This document shows positions 6,809 through 15,281 of a stretch of DNA of 64,000 nt, in pieces. Within the stretch, counting starts at the first letter, position 1. The number at the start of each line of letters is the position of its first letter. Made by a program: the position numbers and the translations under genes. This DNA comes from VAZQ01 sp963817135. GTDB taxonomy: Bacteria; Pseudomonadota; Alphaproteobacteria; Rhizobiales; Xanthobacteraceae. The DNA lies in contig CAWFNG010000003.1 in assembly GCA_963817135.1 (NCBI GenBank), positions 186,001 to 250,000 on the forward strand, in the 5' to 3' direction. The notes under the pieces are model-generated. The model was not told the origin of the DNA, ran no database searches, and saw only the letters and a program-made list of their open reading frames with translations.

Positions 6809-7989
6809 TGCGCGCGGTTTCGATCATCGGCGTCGGCGCACATCCGACCGGCCGCTTCGCCGATAAGCCGCTCAAGGCCATTGCCTATCCCGCAATATGG
6901 GGTGCGCTCGAGGACGCCGGTGCTGCACCGGGCGATATTCAAGCGGCCTATGTGGGTAATTCACTCGGCGGCCTGCTCACCGGCCAGGAAGGCATACGCG
7001 GCCAGATCGTGCTGCAGTATTCGGGCATCACCGGCATCCCGATTGTCAACGTCGAAAACGCATGCGCGAGTGCAATGACAGCGCTGCGCGGCGCCTGGCT
7101 TGAAGTGGCCTCCGGTGCAGCCGATGTGGCGCTGGCGGTCGGCGTGGAAAAGATGAACATCGGCGATTCGGCGCGTACGATCAGCGCGCTGAGCGCGCTG
7201 TCGGAACTCGAACTCTCCGAAATGGGGATGCAGTTCACGACCAGCTACGCCATTCATCCCAAGATCAACCTCAAGGCGCAGATGCGTGATTACGGCTGGA
7301 CCATCCGCGACTTCGCCAAGCCTGCCGTAAAGAATTCTTACAATGGCTCGCTCAATCCGCTTGCCCAGCACCGCCGTCCGCTGTCGATCGAGGAAGTCGT
7401 GCAGTCGCGGGTCATCGCCGATCCACTGACGCTTCTGATGTGCTCCTCGATATCGGATGGTGCGGCCGCGGCGGTCTTGTGCGCGTCCGACCATGCAGCT
7501 CGCTTCACCGGCAAGAAGCCGATCCGCATCGCGAGTTGCGTATTGCGCTCGGGCGAATACCGGCTGGCCGGCGATGTGCGCCCCGACTCGGCAACCACGA
7601 CAGCGCTCGCCGCCTACGAACAGGCCGGGATCGGCCCCGACGATCTGCGGGCGATCGAGCTGCATGACGCCATGGCTCCCGCCGAGCTTATGCTCTACGA
7701 GCGCCTCGGCCTTTGCCATCGGGGCGATGGTCCAAAGCTGATCGACGATCGCATTACCACCATTGACGGTCGACTGCCGGTCAATCCAAGCGGCGGATTG
7801 TGTTCGCGCGGCCATCCGGTCGGGGCGACCGGGCTCCTGCAAATCTGCGAGCTGGTCTGGCAGATGCGCGGGGAAGCCGGGAAGCGCCAGATCGAGCCGC
7901 GGCCGAAGGTCACCATGGCGCAGAACCAGGGAGGACTGCTTCTGGGACAGGATTCGGCGGTCTATGCAACAACGGTCCTGACCGCGTGA
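6808..7989 (+). CDS. thiolase / acetyl-CoA acetyltransferase (SCP-x-like), set B
   Basis: A 393-residue thiolase. The nucleophilic Cys is in VENACASAMTAL, and the C-terminal catalytic loop reads NPSGGLCSRGHPVGATG. It has the same domain layout as the set A thiolase but is clearly diverged. The GTG start at 6808 overlaps the last base of the DUF35 stop codon, so the two are coupled and likely form a complex. It would release acetyl- or propionyl-CoA from a beta-ketoacyl-CoA generated by the pathway. Confidence 0.88.
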   Translation: MRAVSIIGVGAHPTGRFADKPLKAIAYPAIWGALEDAGAAPGDIQAAYVGNSLGGLLTGQEGIRGQIVLQYSGITGIPIVNVENACASAMTALRGAWLEVASGAADVALAVGVEKMNIGDSARTISALSALSELELSEMGMQFTTSYAIHPKINLKAQMRDYGWTIRDFAKPAVKNSYNGSLNPLAQHRRPLSIEEVVQSRVIADPLTLLMCSSISDGAAAAVLCASDHAARFTGKKPIRIASCVLRSGEYRLAGDVRPDSATTTALAAYEQAGIGPDDLRAIELHDAMAPAELMLYERLGLCHRGDGPKLIDDRITTIDGRLPVNPSGGLCSRGHPVGATGLLQICELVWQMRGEAGKRQIEPRPKVTMAQNQGGLLLGQDSAVYATTVLTA

Positions 7990-8035
7990 GTTTCGCGCGT
8001 AAGCGTGTGGTGAGGTTTTTTGCAAAGAGGAAAAC

Positions 8036-8950
8036 GTGAGCAACAAACGTAGCGAAGTCGTTTCATCCATCGGCGATGCCGCCGCGCAAATCAAGAACGG
8101 AATGACCGTCGCCATCGGCGGCTTCGGCGCGGAGAACCATCCCATGGCGCTGGTGCGCGAAATCATCCGCAATGGAAGGAAGAACCTCACAGTAGTCGCT
8201 TCGGCGACTGCCGGTCTTGAGATCGATCTCTTGATCGGCGCCGATTGCGTCAAGAAGCTCATTGCGCCCTATGTCGGCCAGGAAATGTACTGCCCGATCG
8301 GCCACAACCTGCGCAAATACGCCGAGTCCGGCCGGATCGAAATCTGGGAGTGCAGCGAGTACATCCTCTATGCCGGGCTGTTTGCCGCGGCTTCCGGCCA
8401 GGAATTCTTTGCCTGGCGCGGCGGCGTCGGAACCAGCATCACGGAGCTCAACAAGGATCTCGTGGAGTTCATCGACCCCATCGGGAAGACCAAGAAAATC
8501 GTCGCGGTCCCGCCGATACGGGTGAACTGGGCATTGATCCATGTGGGCTGGTCGGATGCCTACGGCAACGGCCAGCATCTCGGCGCGCGCTTCGGCGACC
8601 GTTGGCTCGCCCGCGCCGCCGACCGCATCATGGTGCAGGCCGAACGCGTCGTGCCGAATTCGGTGATCCGGAAAAACCCGTTCAACACCACAATCGCCTA
8701 TGCCGACTGCGTGGTCGAAGCCCCTTATGGCGGCCACCCCTATGCGGCGCACGGCTTCTACAAGGAGGATGTGGATTTCATCCAGGACTACGTGAAATGC
8801 AGCGAAGCCAATCGCAAAGGCGATGAAAAAACGTGGAACGACTACCTCAAGCGCCACGTGCACGCGCCGAAGGATCATTACGCCTATCTCGAGACCGTCG
8901 GCATTAAAAAGCTGCTCGATCTCTACACCCACCCGATTGTCAGCTGGTAA
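8036..8950 (+). CDS. CoA-transferase family I alpha subunit (GctA/IpdA-like), set B
   Basis: A 304-residue CoA-transferase superfamily protein with AIGGFGAENHPMALV, ATAGLEIDLLIGADCV, WRGGVGTS and GNGQHLGARFGDRW. It is adjacent to its beta partner (32 bases apart), unlike set A where the pair is split. The start is GTG at 8036. The role is as for set A: either transfer of CoA between acyl groups or IpdA-like hydrolytic ring opening of a cyclic CoA ester. The thiolase and DUF35 upstream and the aldehyde dehydrogenase downstream point to breakdown of a cyclic or branched acid. Confidence 0.87.
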   Translation: MSNKRSEVVSSIGDAAAQIKNGMTVAIGGFGAENHPMALVREIIRNGRKNLTVVASATAGLEIDLLIGADCVKKLIAPYVGQEMYCPIGHNLRKYAESGRIEIWECSEYILYAGLFAAASGQEFFAWRGGVGTSITELNKDLVEFIDPIGKTKKIVAVPPIRVNWALIHVGWSDAYGNGQHLGARFGDRWLARAADRIMVQAERVVPNSVIRKNPFNTTIAYADCVVEAPYGGHPYAAHGFYKEDVDFIQDYVKCSEANRKGDEKTWNDYLKRHVHAPKDHYAYLETVGIKKLLDLYTHPIVSW

Positions 8951-8982
8951 TCCGACGTCTCTATTCAGATCGAGGTTTCGAC

Positions 8983-9813
8983 ATGGCCGACTATTCCTGG
9001 AAAGAGTTGATGGCGGTGGTCTTCGCGCGCGAGATCAAGGACACCGACAAGATCACCTCAGGCGCACATACGGAGATCTTCTTTGCCGCCACCATGCTTG
9101 CGCAGAAGACGCACGCGCCCAACATGAAGCTGCAGCTTGGCGGCGGCGTTGCGCTGTGCAACGTGGTCGATCTCGACATCGAGGAGCTGCCGAAGACTTC
9201 GACCGGCTACGAGCTCATCCGCTACGCTGAATCGATGCACGATCACCCCGACACTTTCCTGTTCTATGGCGCCCCCGGCGGAGCACGCTACTACCGGGAA
9301 GGCAGCGATCTGCGCAACGTCAATCATTTCTGGTTCGCGGACAAATTCTTCGTCGGCGGTATTCAGGTCGACAAGTGGGGAAATACCAACATGATCGGGC
9401 TCGGCAAGCCCGGAAAGTTCACATTCCGCGGCCCCGGCACCATTGGCATCAATGACATAGCGGTCGGGGTGCGCGATACCTATGCCTTCATTACCGCGCA
9501 CGACAAGCGGCGCCTGGTTGAAAGGGTGGATTTCATTTCCCATCCCGGCAAGAAGATCTGCCGAGATAACGAGTTCTATGGCGGCGGGCCGAAATGGATC
9601 GTGACGCCGAAATGCATATTTGACTTCGATCCCGAGACACTCGAAGCGCGGCTGGCAATGCTGTTCCCCGGCGTCACCGTCGAGGACGTGAAGGCCAATA
9701 CCGGCTTCGAGGTAAAGACGGCGCAGAAAGTCGACACGGTTCCTCCGCCCAGCAAGCAGGAGCTTGAAGCGTTACGCACGCTCGTCGACAAGACCGGTGT
9801 TCTTCGTCACTAA
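8983..9813 (+). CDS. CoA-transferase family I beta subunit (GctB/IpdB-like), set B
   Basis: A 276-residue protein, close in length to glutaconate CoA-transferase beta, with SGAHTEIFFAATMLAQ, APNMKLQLGGG, FYGAPGG, GGIQVDKWGNTNMIG, FRGPGTIGI and VDKTGVLRH. The stretch that carries the catalytic Glu in GctB (VESG after the APD motif) reads LQLGGG here, so the Glu looks replaced by Gly. This agrees with the set A paralogue and suggests a hydrolase/retro-Claisen function rather than classical ping-pong CoA transfer. The alignment was made by eye. Confidence 0.86.
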   Translation: MADYSWKELMAVVFAREIKDTDKITSGAHTEIFFAATMLAQKTHAPNMKLQLGGGVALCNVVDLDIEELPKTSTGYELIRYAESMHDHPDTFLFYGAPGGARYYREGSDLRNVNHFWFADKFFVGGIQVDKWGNTNMIGLGKPGKFTFRGPGTIGINDIAVGVRDTYAFITAHDKRRLVERVDFISHPGKKICRDNEFYGGGPKWIVTPKCIFDFDPETLEARLAMLFPGVTVEDVKANTGFEVKTAQKVDTVPPPSKQELEALRTLVDKTGVLRH

Positions 9814-9835
9814 CGCCACAGGAAAGGGCGAGCCC

Positions 9836-11341
9836 ATGAACGAAGCAGTGAAATTGCAAACAACTGCAAAATCGGAACCGGAGACCCAAAAATTGGAGAC
9901 CTCAAAATTGGAGACTTGGGGAGCATTCATCAACGGCGAGTTTCGTCCGGCGGCGAGCGGCAAGACCTTCCCGACTTACGATCCCGGCAACGGGCAAGTC
10001 GTGGGACATCTCGCCGAATGCGACGAGGAGGATGTCGATGCCGCGGTGCGCGCGGGGCTTGCCGCCTATCCCGGCTGGCGGCGCCGTACCGGCGCCGCCC
10101 GTGCCAAACTCCTGACCAAGCTCGCGCAACTCGTTGAGAGCCACGGACCGAAACTCGCCGAACTCGAATCCCTCAACGCCGGAAAGCCCATTCGCGATTC
10201 GCGCGCCATCGATGCGGTGACTGCGATCGACGCCCTCGAATACTTTGCCGGCATGGCGACCAAGATCGAAGGAACGACGATTCCGGTGCCTGGTCCCTAT
10301 GTGAACATGACGTTGCGCGAGCCGCTCGGCGTGGTCGGCGGCATCATCCCCTGGAATTATCCGCTGTTGCAGGCGATCTGGAAAATTGCGCCGGTGATTG
10401 CCGCGGGCAACACCGTGGTGGTCAAGCCGGCCGAGCAGGCCTGTCTCTCGGTCATGTATCTCGCGCGCCTCGTTGCCGAAGCCGGCATTCCGCCGGGCGT
10501 GGTCAATATCATCCCGGGCTACGGCACGAATGCCGGCGCGGCCCTCGTCGCGCACCATATGGTCGCCAAGATCATGTTCACCGGCAGCACGGCTACGGGC
10601 AAGCGCGTCGCGGCTGAAGCAGCGAACACGCTCAAGCCGCTAGGCCTCGAACTCGGCGGCAAGTCGGCGGTCATCGTCTATGAAGATGCCCCGATCGACC
10701 AGGCGGCGCAGATCGCATCGCTCGCAATCTTCACCAATCAGGGCCAGGTGTGCACCGCCGGCTCTCGCCTGTTCCTGCACGAGAAGGTCCACGACAAGGT
10801 GCTGGAGAAGGTCATCGAGAATGCCAAAAAGGTCCGTCTTGGCTATCAGATGGACCAGAACACCACGATGGGCCCCCTTATCTCCGCCAAGCAGAAGGAT
10901 CGGGTTCTCAGCTATATCAATTCCGGCAAGGCCGACGCGAAGCTTGTTTATGGCGGCGAGCAGCCGCCCGAATTAAGGAATGGCCATTTCGTCGGGCCGA
11001 CGATTTTCGATCAGGTCCAGAACTCCATGCGCATCGCGCGCGAGGAGATTTTCGGGCCGGTCCTGAGTGTGCTCACCTTCAAGGAAGAAGCCGAAGCGCT
11101 CGCGCTTGCCAACGATTGCCCGTATGGCCTTGCCGCCTCGGTGATCACCCGCGATACCGGCCGCGCCATGCGTGCCGTGCAGGCGTTCGAGGCCGGCAAT
11201 GTCTGGGTCAATACCTGGGGCGCGGTCAGCTCCATGGCGCCCTATGGAGGCTACAAGAGCAGCGGCTACGGCCGCGAGATGGGCTTCTCCGTCATGCGCG
11301 AAGTCACGCAGGAGAAGAATGTCTGGGTTAGCGTGCGATAG
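9836..11341 (+). CDS. NAD(P)-dependent aldehyde dehydrogenase
   Basis: A 501-residue class 3-fold aldehyde dehydrogenase. Visible motifs are PWNYPLLQAIWKIAP with the substrate channel Asn, FTGSTATGKRVA of the cofactor fold, the general-base Glu in LELGGKSAVIV, and the catalytic Cys in NQGQVCTAGSRL; EEIFGPVLSV follows. It resembles betaine-aldehyde dehydrogenase type enzymes. The ATG at 9836 is preferred: the longer frame would overlap the beta-subunit gene. The first 30 residues contain a short repeated stretch (KLETSKLETW). It is the last gene of the set B operon and oxidises an aldehyde to an acid. Confidence 0.88.
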   Translation: MNEAVKLQTTAKSEPETQKLETSKLETWGAFINGEFRPAASGKTFPTYDPGNGQVVGHLAECDEEDVDAAVRAGLAAYPGWRRRTGAARAKLLTKLAQLVESHGPKLAELESLNAGKPIRDSRAIDAVTAIDALEYFAGMATKIEGTTIPVPGPYVNMTLREPLGVVGGIIPWNYPLLQAIWKIAPVIAAGNTVVVKPAEQACLSVMYLARLVAEAGIPPGVVNIIPGYGTNAGAALVAHHMVAKIMFTGSTATGKRVAAEAANTLKPLGLELGGKSAVIVYEDAPIDQAAQIASLAIFTNQGQVCTAGSRLFLHEKVHDKVLEKVIENAKKVRLGYQMDQNTTMGPLISAKQKDRVLSYINSGKADAKLVYGGEQPPELRNGHFVGPTIFDQVQNSMRIAREEIFGPVLSVLTFKEEAEALALANDCPYGLAASVITRDTGRAMRAVQAFEAGNVWVNTWGAVSSMAPYGGYKSSGYGREMGFSVMREVTQEKNVWVSVR

Positions 11342-11788
11342 TCCTACGCTTCTTACGCGCGCTGATTGCGCTAAATGGTCAGCAATGCTGACAATTATGG
11401 TGCAGGAAAATCACGGGTTGCGGGTTTCCGGGGAGAGATAAGCGAAGCGCATAATTTGTTCACTATTGTCCTGGACCATGATCCGCGTCGGCCATTTCAC
11501 TTCGGGGAAAACGGGGGAATCCAATGGCTGCCACTTTCGGAAAGGCTGGGCACGGCAGGCCTGGCGCTCGCACCATCCAAGTTACCAATCCACAAAGACA
11601 AGGCATTCGCGCAGATCGGACCAACGGCGCCGCAGGGCGCCAGCAGTTCGGCGCAATGACTTTCGACAGCTCGCAGCGGCGAGAGCACGCATCGAGCTTC
11701 GTCGATTTCCTGCTGGGACGCGGCACTCAACATAATTGAGCTGGCGTTCCTGGCGCTGCTGATCGAGGCGGGCCTCGGTTATCCCGAG
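11342..11788. other. intergenic stretch with no convincing gene
   Basis: Short open frames on both strands look like chance. A perfect 7+1+7 palindrome GTCAGCA-A-TGCTGAC lies at 11378-11392. There is no cobalamin-riboswitch signature ahead of cobD. From about 11735 the plus-strand frame already encodes cobD-like residues (IELAFLALLIEAGLGYPEV) without an ATG, GTG or TTG. Confidence 0.5.
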
Positions 11789-12697
11789 GTGCTGCTGCGT
11801 GCCATCGGCCATCCCGTTTCATGGATGGGCCGGCTTATCGCCATTCTCGACCGCGATTTGAACAAAGAAAATCGCAGCGGTGGCAGCCGCCGAATGGCGG
11901 GAGCTTTCGCCCTTCTCATCGGCATCTCAATCGCAGCGGTTGTTTGCTATATTCTTCAACGTCGCCTTCTTGCCCTGCCCTTCGGCACCTTTGCGGTTGC
12001 CATCCTCGCCTGCACGCTTATTGCCCAGCGCAGCCTTTATGATCACGTGGCTCGGGTTGCAGCGGCGCTCGAAACATCGGGTATCGCTGCCGGGCGCGAG
12101 GCGGTATCGCACATTGTCGGGCGCGATCCTGACGCGCTCGACGAGGCGGGCATCGCCCGTGCGGCGATCGAAAGCCTCGCCGAAAATTTTTCCGATGGCG
12201 TAGTGGCACCGGCGTTCTGGCTTGCAGCCGCCGGACTCCCCGGGATTGCCGTCTTTAAAACCATCAATACCGCCGATAGCATGATCGGTCATCGCACCGC
12301 GCGCCATCGGGCGTTCGGCTATGCGGCTGCCCGGCTCGACGATCTCGTCAATTTGCCGGCGTCGCGACTTTCCGCGCTGCTCATTGTGGCGGCTGCCGCC
12401 ACAAGTAGCGGCGCCTCGGTCGCCGCGGCATGGCGCGCGGTGTTGCGCGACGCCGCGTTGCACCGCTCCCCCAATGCCGGATATCCCGAAGCCGCCATGG
12501 CCGGGGCGCTGGGCCTCGCGCTCGCCGGGCCACGGGTTTACGGGGGCGTACCCATCGATGACGCCTGCATGGGCGATGGCCGGCGGGAGGCAACCCCGGC
12601 CGATATCCGCGCCGCGTTGTCTTTATATATAAGAGCGGACGCAATATTGATCGCACTCGCCGGCGTCCTGGCACTGCTTGTCATTGCGCTAGCGTGA
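11789..12697 (+). CDS. cobD: adenosylcobinamide-phosphate synthase CobD (CbiB)
   Basis: A membrane protein of 302 residues that joins adenosylcobyric acid to an aminopropanol side chain. Family motifs: RAIGHPVSWMGRLI near the start, ARAAIESLAENFSDGVVAP, FKTINTADSMIGH and the RLDDLVNLPASR loop; several hydrophobic segments. The GTG at 11789 is the first standard start in frame, but the residues encoded just upstream (LLIEAGLGYPEV, from about 11735) belong to the family N terminus, so the true start may be a rare ATT/ATA codon near 11732-11735 or the gene may be slightly damaged. It converges on cobQ and overlaps its end by 17 bases. Confidence 0.88.
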   Translation: MLLRAIGHPVSWMGRLIAILDRDLNKENRSGGSRRMAGAFALLIGISIAAVVCYILQRRLLALPFGTFAVAILACTLIAQRSLYDHVARVAAALETSGIAAGREAVSHIVGRDPDALDEAGIARAAIESLAENFSDGVVAPAFWLAAAGLPGIAVFKTINTADSMIGHRTARHRAFGYAAARLDDLVNLPASRLSALLIVAAAATSSGASVAAAWRAVLRDAALHRSPNAGYPEAAMAGALGLALAGPRVYGGVPIDDACMGDGRREATPADIRAALSLYIRADAILIALAGVLALLVIALA

Positions 12698-14141
12698 ACA
12701 GCCGGTCGAGGCTCATGTGAGCCGCAATGTGGGCGGCCAGCCGGTCAAGCGTCTCGTCGATCAGGGCATCATAGGCAATCGCCGCTCGCTCGCCGCCTAG
12801 CCGGCGAAGCCAGGCGGAGCGCTGCCGATCATCGACAAACAGCCCGTGAATATAGGTGCCCATCACACTTCCATCGGGGGACAGCGCGCCTTCCGGCGCA
12901 CCGGAATTAAGAGACGCGAAAGGCCGTACGCAATCCGCACCATGCGTCGTTCCGATATGCATCTCGTAGCCGCTGAACCCGACACCGTCATGGGTTTTGC
13001 CCTGCACGGCTTCGAGCCGTTTTTCGCCGCTGAGTTCGGTGTCGACTTCAAGGAGGCCGAGACCCTGGGTCGCCCCTGCCCTGCCCTCGATGCCGCAGGG
13101 ATCACGAATGGTACGGCCCAGCATCTGATATCCGCCGCAGAGACCAAGGACCGTGCCGCCGCGGCGGCGATGCGCCAGGATGTCGGTGTCGAAGCCGGCC
13201 GCGCGCAGCGCGGCGAGATCCGCAATGGCGGCTTTCGACCCAGGCAGAATGATCAGGTCGGCGTTCCCCGGCAGTGCCGCGCCGGGTCGCACCGGAATGA
13301 GATCGATATCAGGCTCGGCTTCCAGCGGATCGAGATCATCGAAATTGGCGATATGCGGAAGAATCGGAACGGCGATGCGAACCCGGGCAGCGGGCTTTGC
13401 AAGGGTTTCGCGCTCGAGCGCGAGCGCATCCTCGGCAGGCAATCGCCGCGCGTCGGCGAAGAATGGGATGAGGCCGAGCGGCTCCCAGCCGGTTGCTTCG
13501 GCAATCGCGCTCATGCCTTCGGCAAACAGCGTCGGGTCGCCGCGAAACTTGTTGACGACAAAACCGCGGACCAAAGCCGCATCCGCGGCGGCAAGCACCG
13601 TCTTGGTGCCGACCAGGCTGGCGATCACGCCGCCGCGATCGATATCGCCGATCAGCACGACCGGCAGGTCGGCTGCACGGGCAAAACCCATATTGGCAAT
13701 GTCATTCTTGCGCAGGTTTATCTCCGAGGCGCTGCCGGCGCCCTCCACCAGCACGATGTCGGCCTCGGCGCGCAGACGTGCAAAGCTGTCGAGCACCATC
13801 GGCAATAGGTCCGGCTTTATTTTCTGATAGGCAGCGGCATCGGCGTTTTTGTAGATGCGACCCTGCACCACGATCTGCGCGCCGACCTCGCTCTGCGGCT
13901 TCAACAGCACGGGATTCATGTGCACGCTTGCGGCGGTTCTTGCAGCGCGCGCCTGCAGCGCCTGCGCACGGCCGATCTCGCCGCCGTCGGCGCTCACCGC
14001 GGCATTGTTCGACATGTTCTGCGGCTTGAACGGCCGCACTTCGAGACCCCGATTGCTGAAAGCGCGGGCGAGACCGGCGACGATCAGCGTTTTGCCGACG
14101 TCGGATCCGGTGCCCTGAAACATGAGGGCGCGCGCCGGCAC
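12681..14141 (-). CDS. cobQ: cobyric acid synthase CobQ
   Basis: A 486-residue glutamine-dependent amidotransferase that amidates the b, d, e and g side chains of adenosylcobyrinic acid a,c-diamide. The N-terminal synthetase half has the P-loop GTGSDVGKTLIVAGL and RPFKPQNMSNNAAV; the C-terminal glutaminase half has the nucleophile in VLGLCGGYQMLG and the His in MGTYIHGLF. The length is normal for CobQ. It ends the leftward hupE-cobU-cobO-cobQ arm with a one-base gap to cobO. Confidence 0.95.
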   Translation of the reverse strand: MPARALMFQGTGSDVGKTLIVAGLARAFSNRGLEVRPFKPQNMSNNAAVSADGGEIGRAQALQARAARTAASVHMNPVLLKPQSEVGAQIVVQGRIYKNADAAAYQKIKPDLLPMVLDSFARLRAEADIVLVEGAGSASEINLRKNDIANMGFARAADLPVVLIGDIDRGGVIASLVGTKTVLAAADAALVRGFVVNKFRGDPTLFAEGMSAIAEATGWEPLGLIPFFADARRLPAEDALALERETLAKPAARVRIAVPILPHIANFDDLDPLEAEPDIDLIPVRPGAALPGNADLIILPGSKAAIADLAALRAAGFDTDILAHRRRGGTVLGLCGGYQMLGRTIRDPCGIEGRAGATQGLGLLEVDTELSGEKRLEAVQGKTHDGVGFSGYEMHIGTTHGADCVRPFASLNSGAPEGALSPDGSVMGTYIHGLFVDDRQRSAWLRRLGGERAAIAYDALIDETLDRLAAHIAAHMSLDRLFTLAQ

Positions 14142-14142
14142 C

Positions 14143-14760
14143 TCAGAACTCGATGCCCGCCTGCGCTTTCACGCCGGCGGCGAAATGATGCTTGATCAGC
14201 GTCATCTCGGTGACGAGGTCGGCTAAGGCAACCAGCTCGGGCTTTGCATTCCTTCCGGTGACCACGATGTGGAGGTCGCCCCTTCGCTTGCTCAGCGCTT
14301 CGATGACCGCGCGCAGATCGAGATATTCATAGCGCAACGCAATGTTGAGCTCGTCGAGAACAATGAGCGCGAATGTCGGATCCGCCATCAGCTCGCGCGC
14401 TTTGTCCCAGGCGCGCTCGGCCGCAGCGATGTCGCGCTTGAGGTCCTGGGTCTCCCAGGTGAAGCCCTCTCCCATTGTATGCCAGCTTACCTGCTCGCCG
14501 AAGCGGGCAAGCGCATCGCGCTCCGCGCTGTGCCAGGCGCCTTTGATGAATTGCACCACAGCGACCCGGCGGCCGCGTCCCAGCATGCGAAGCGCAAGGC
14601 CGAACGCGGCGGTCGACTTTCCCTTGCCGGTGCCGGTGTGCACCATGAGGAGCCCCTTCTCCGACTTTTTCTCCGCCACTTCGGCGTCCTGCACGGCCTT
14701 GCGCTTCGCCATCTTGGCGCGATGGCGTTCGTTCTCGACTTGCGTGATCGTCTTGCTCAT
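14143..14760 (-). CDS. cobO: cob(I)yrinic acid a,c-diamide adenosyltransferase CobO
   Basis: A 205-residue ATP:corrinoid adenosyltransferase of the CobA/CobO family. The P-loop is HTGTGKGKSTAAFGLALR, followed by VVQFIKGAW, GEGFTWETQD and the IVLDELNIALRY Walker B-like motif. It adds the 5'-deoxyadenosyl group to cobalt before amidation by CobQ. The lysine-rich N terminus (residues 12-35) is typical of proteobacterial CobO. It overlaps cobU by four bases. Confidence 0.95.
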   Translation of the reverse strand: MSKTITQVENERHRAKMAKRKAVQDAEVAEKKSEKGLLMVHTGTGKGKSTAAFGLALRMLGRGRRVAVVQFIKGAWHSAERDALARFGEQVSWHTMGEGFTWETQDLKRDIAAAERAWDKARELMADPTFALIVLDELNIALRYEYLDLRAVIEALSKRRGDLHIVVTGRNAKPELVALADLVTEMTLIKHHFAAGVKAQAGIEF

Positions 14761-15281
14761 GAGCGTCCCTTGATGATGAGCGGCAGTCCGGCAACCATCA
14801 GCGCAACGTGATCCGCGCGCGTGGCAAGCCGTTGATTGAGCCGACCCTGCAAGTCGCGAAAGCGCCGCGCAAGCGCGTTATCCGGCACGATGCCGCAACC
14901 GACTTCGTTCGATACCACCACGGTCGTGCCGGTGCGAGGGTCGAACGCCCGCTCGAGGCCCGCAAACTCGGCATCGACATCGGCACCGGCCAGCATGCGG
15001 TTGCTGATCCATAACGTGAGGCAGTCGATCAGGACCGGCGCAGCGCTCGAAACGGTGGCGAGCGCTGCGGCGAGGTTGTGGGGCGCTTCAATGCTTTTCC
15101 AGCCCTCGCCGCGTCTTGCCTGATGCGCGGCGATGCGTTGCGCCATTTCCGGGTCGCCTGCCTCTCCCGTCGCGACATAAATCCATGGCTGCGGCAGCGC
15201 CGTGATCAAGCCTTCGGCATAGCGGCTTTTTCCCGAGCGTGCCCCGCCCAGAACCAGCGCCAGGCGTACGGGCGATGTCAT
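14757..15281 (-). CDS. cobU: bifunctional adenosylcobinamide kinase/guanylyltransferase CobU (CobP)
   Basis: A 174-residue enzyme that phosphorylates adenosylcobinamide and then loads GMP. Motifs: LGGARSGKSRYAEGLI (P-loop), YVATGEAGDPEM, the HQARRGEGWKSIEAP guanylylation region, VVSNEVGCGIVPDN and RFRDLQGRLNQRLA. The ATG at 15281 (MTSPVRLA) is chosen; a seven-codon extension would be encoded by a palindromic repeat. It overlaps hupE by four bases. Confidence 0.94.
   Translation of the reverse strand: MTSPVRLALVLGGARSGKSRYAEGLITALPQPWIYVATGEAGDPEMAQRIAAHQARRGEGWKSIEAPHNLAAALATVSSAAPVLIDCLTLWISNRMLAGADVDAEFAGLERAFDPRTGTTVVVSNEVGCGIVPDNALARRFRDLQGRLNQRLATRADHVALMVAGLPLIIKGRS

Noticed and set aside
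6961..8262. 433-codon open frame on the minus strand
   Set aside because: It is a shadow of the set B thiolase and alpha-subunit genes in GC-rich DNA.
4917..9813. firm naming of the alpha/beta pairs as IpdAB or GctAB
   Set aside because: Without an alignment the choice between hydrolase and CoA transferase is open, so no gene symbol is given.
11342..11734. possible cobalamin riboswitch ahead of cobD
   Set aside because: No B12 box or CCCCCGCAACTG-type block is present on either strand.
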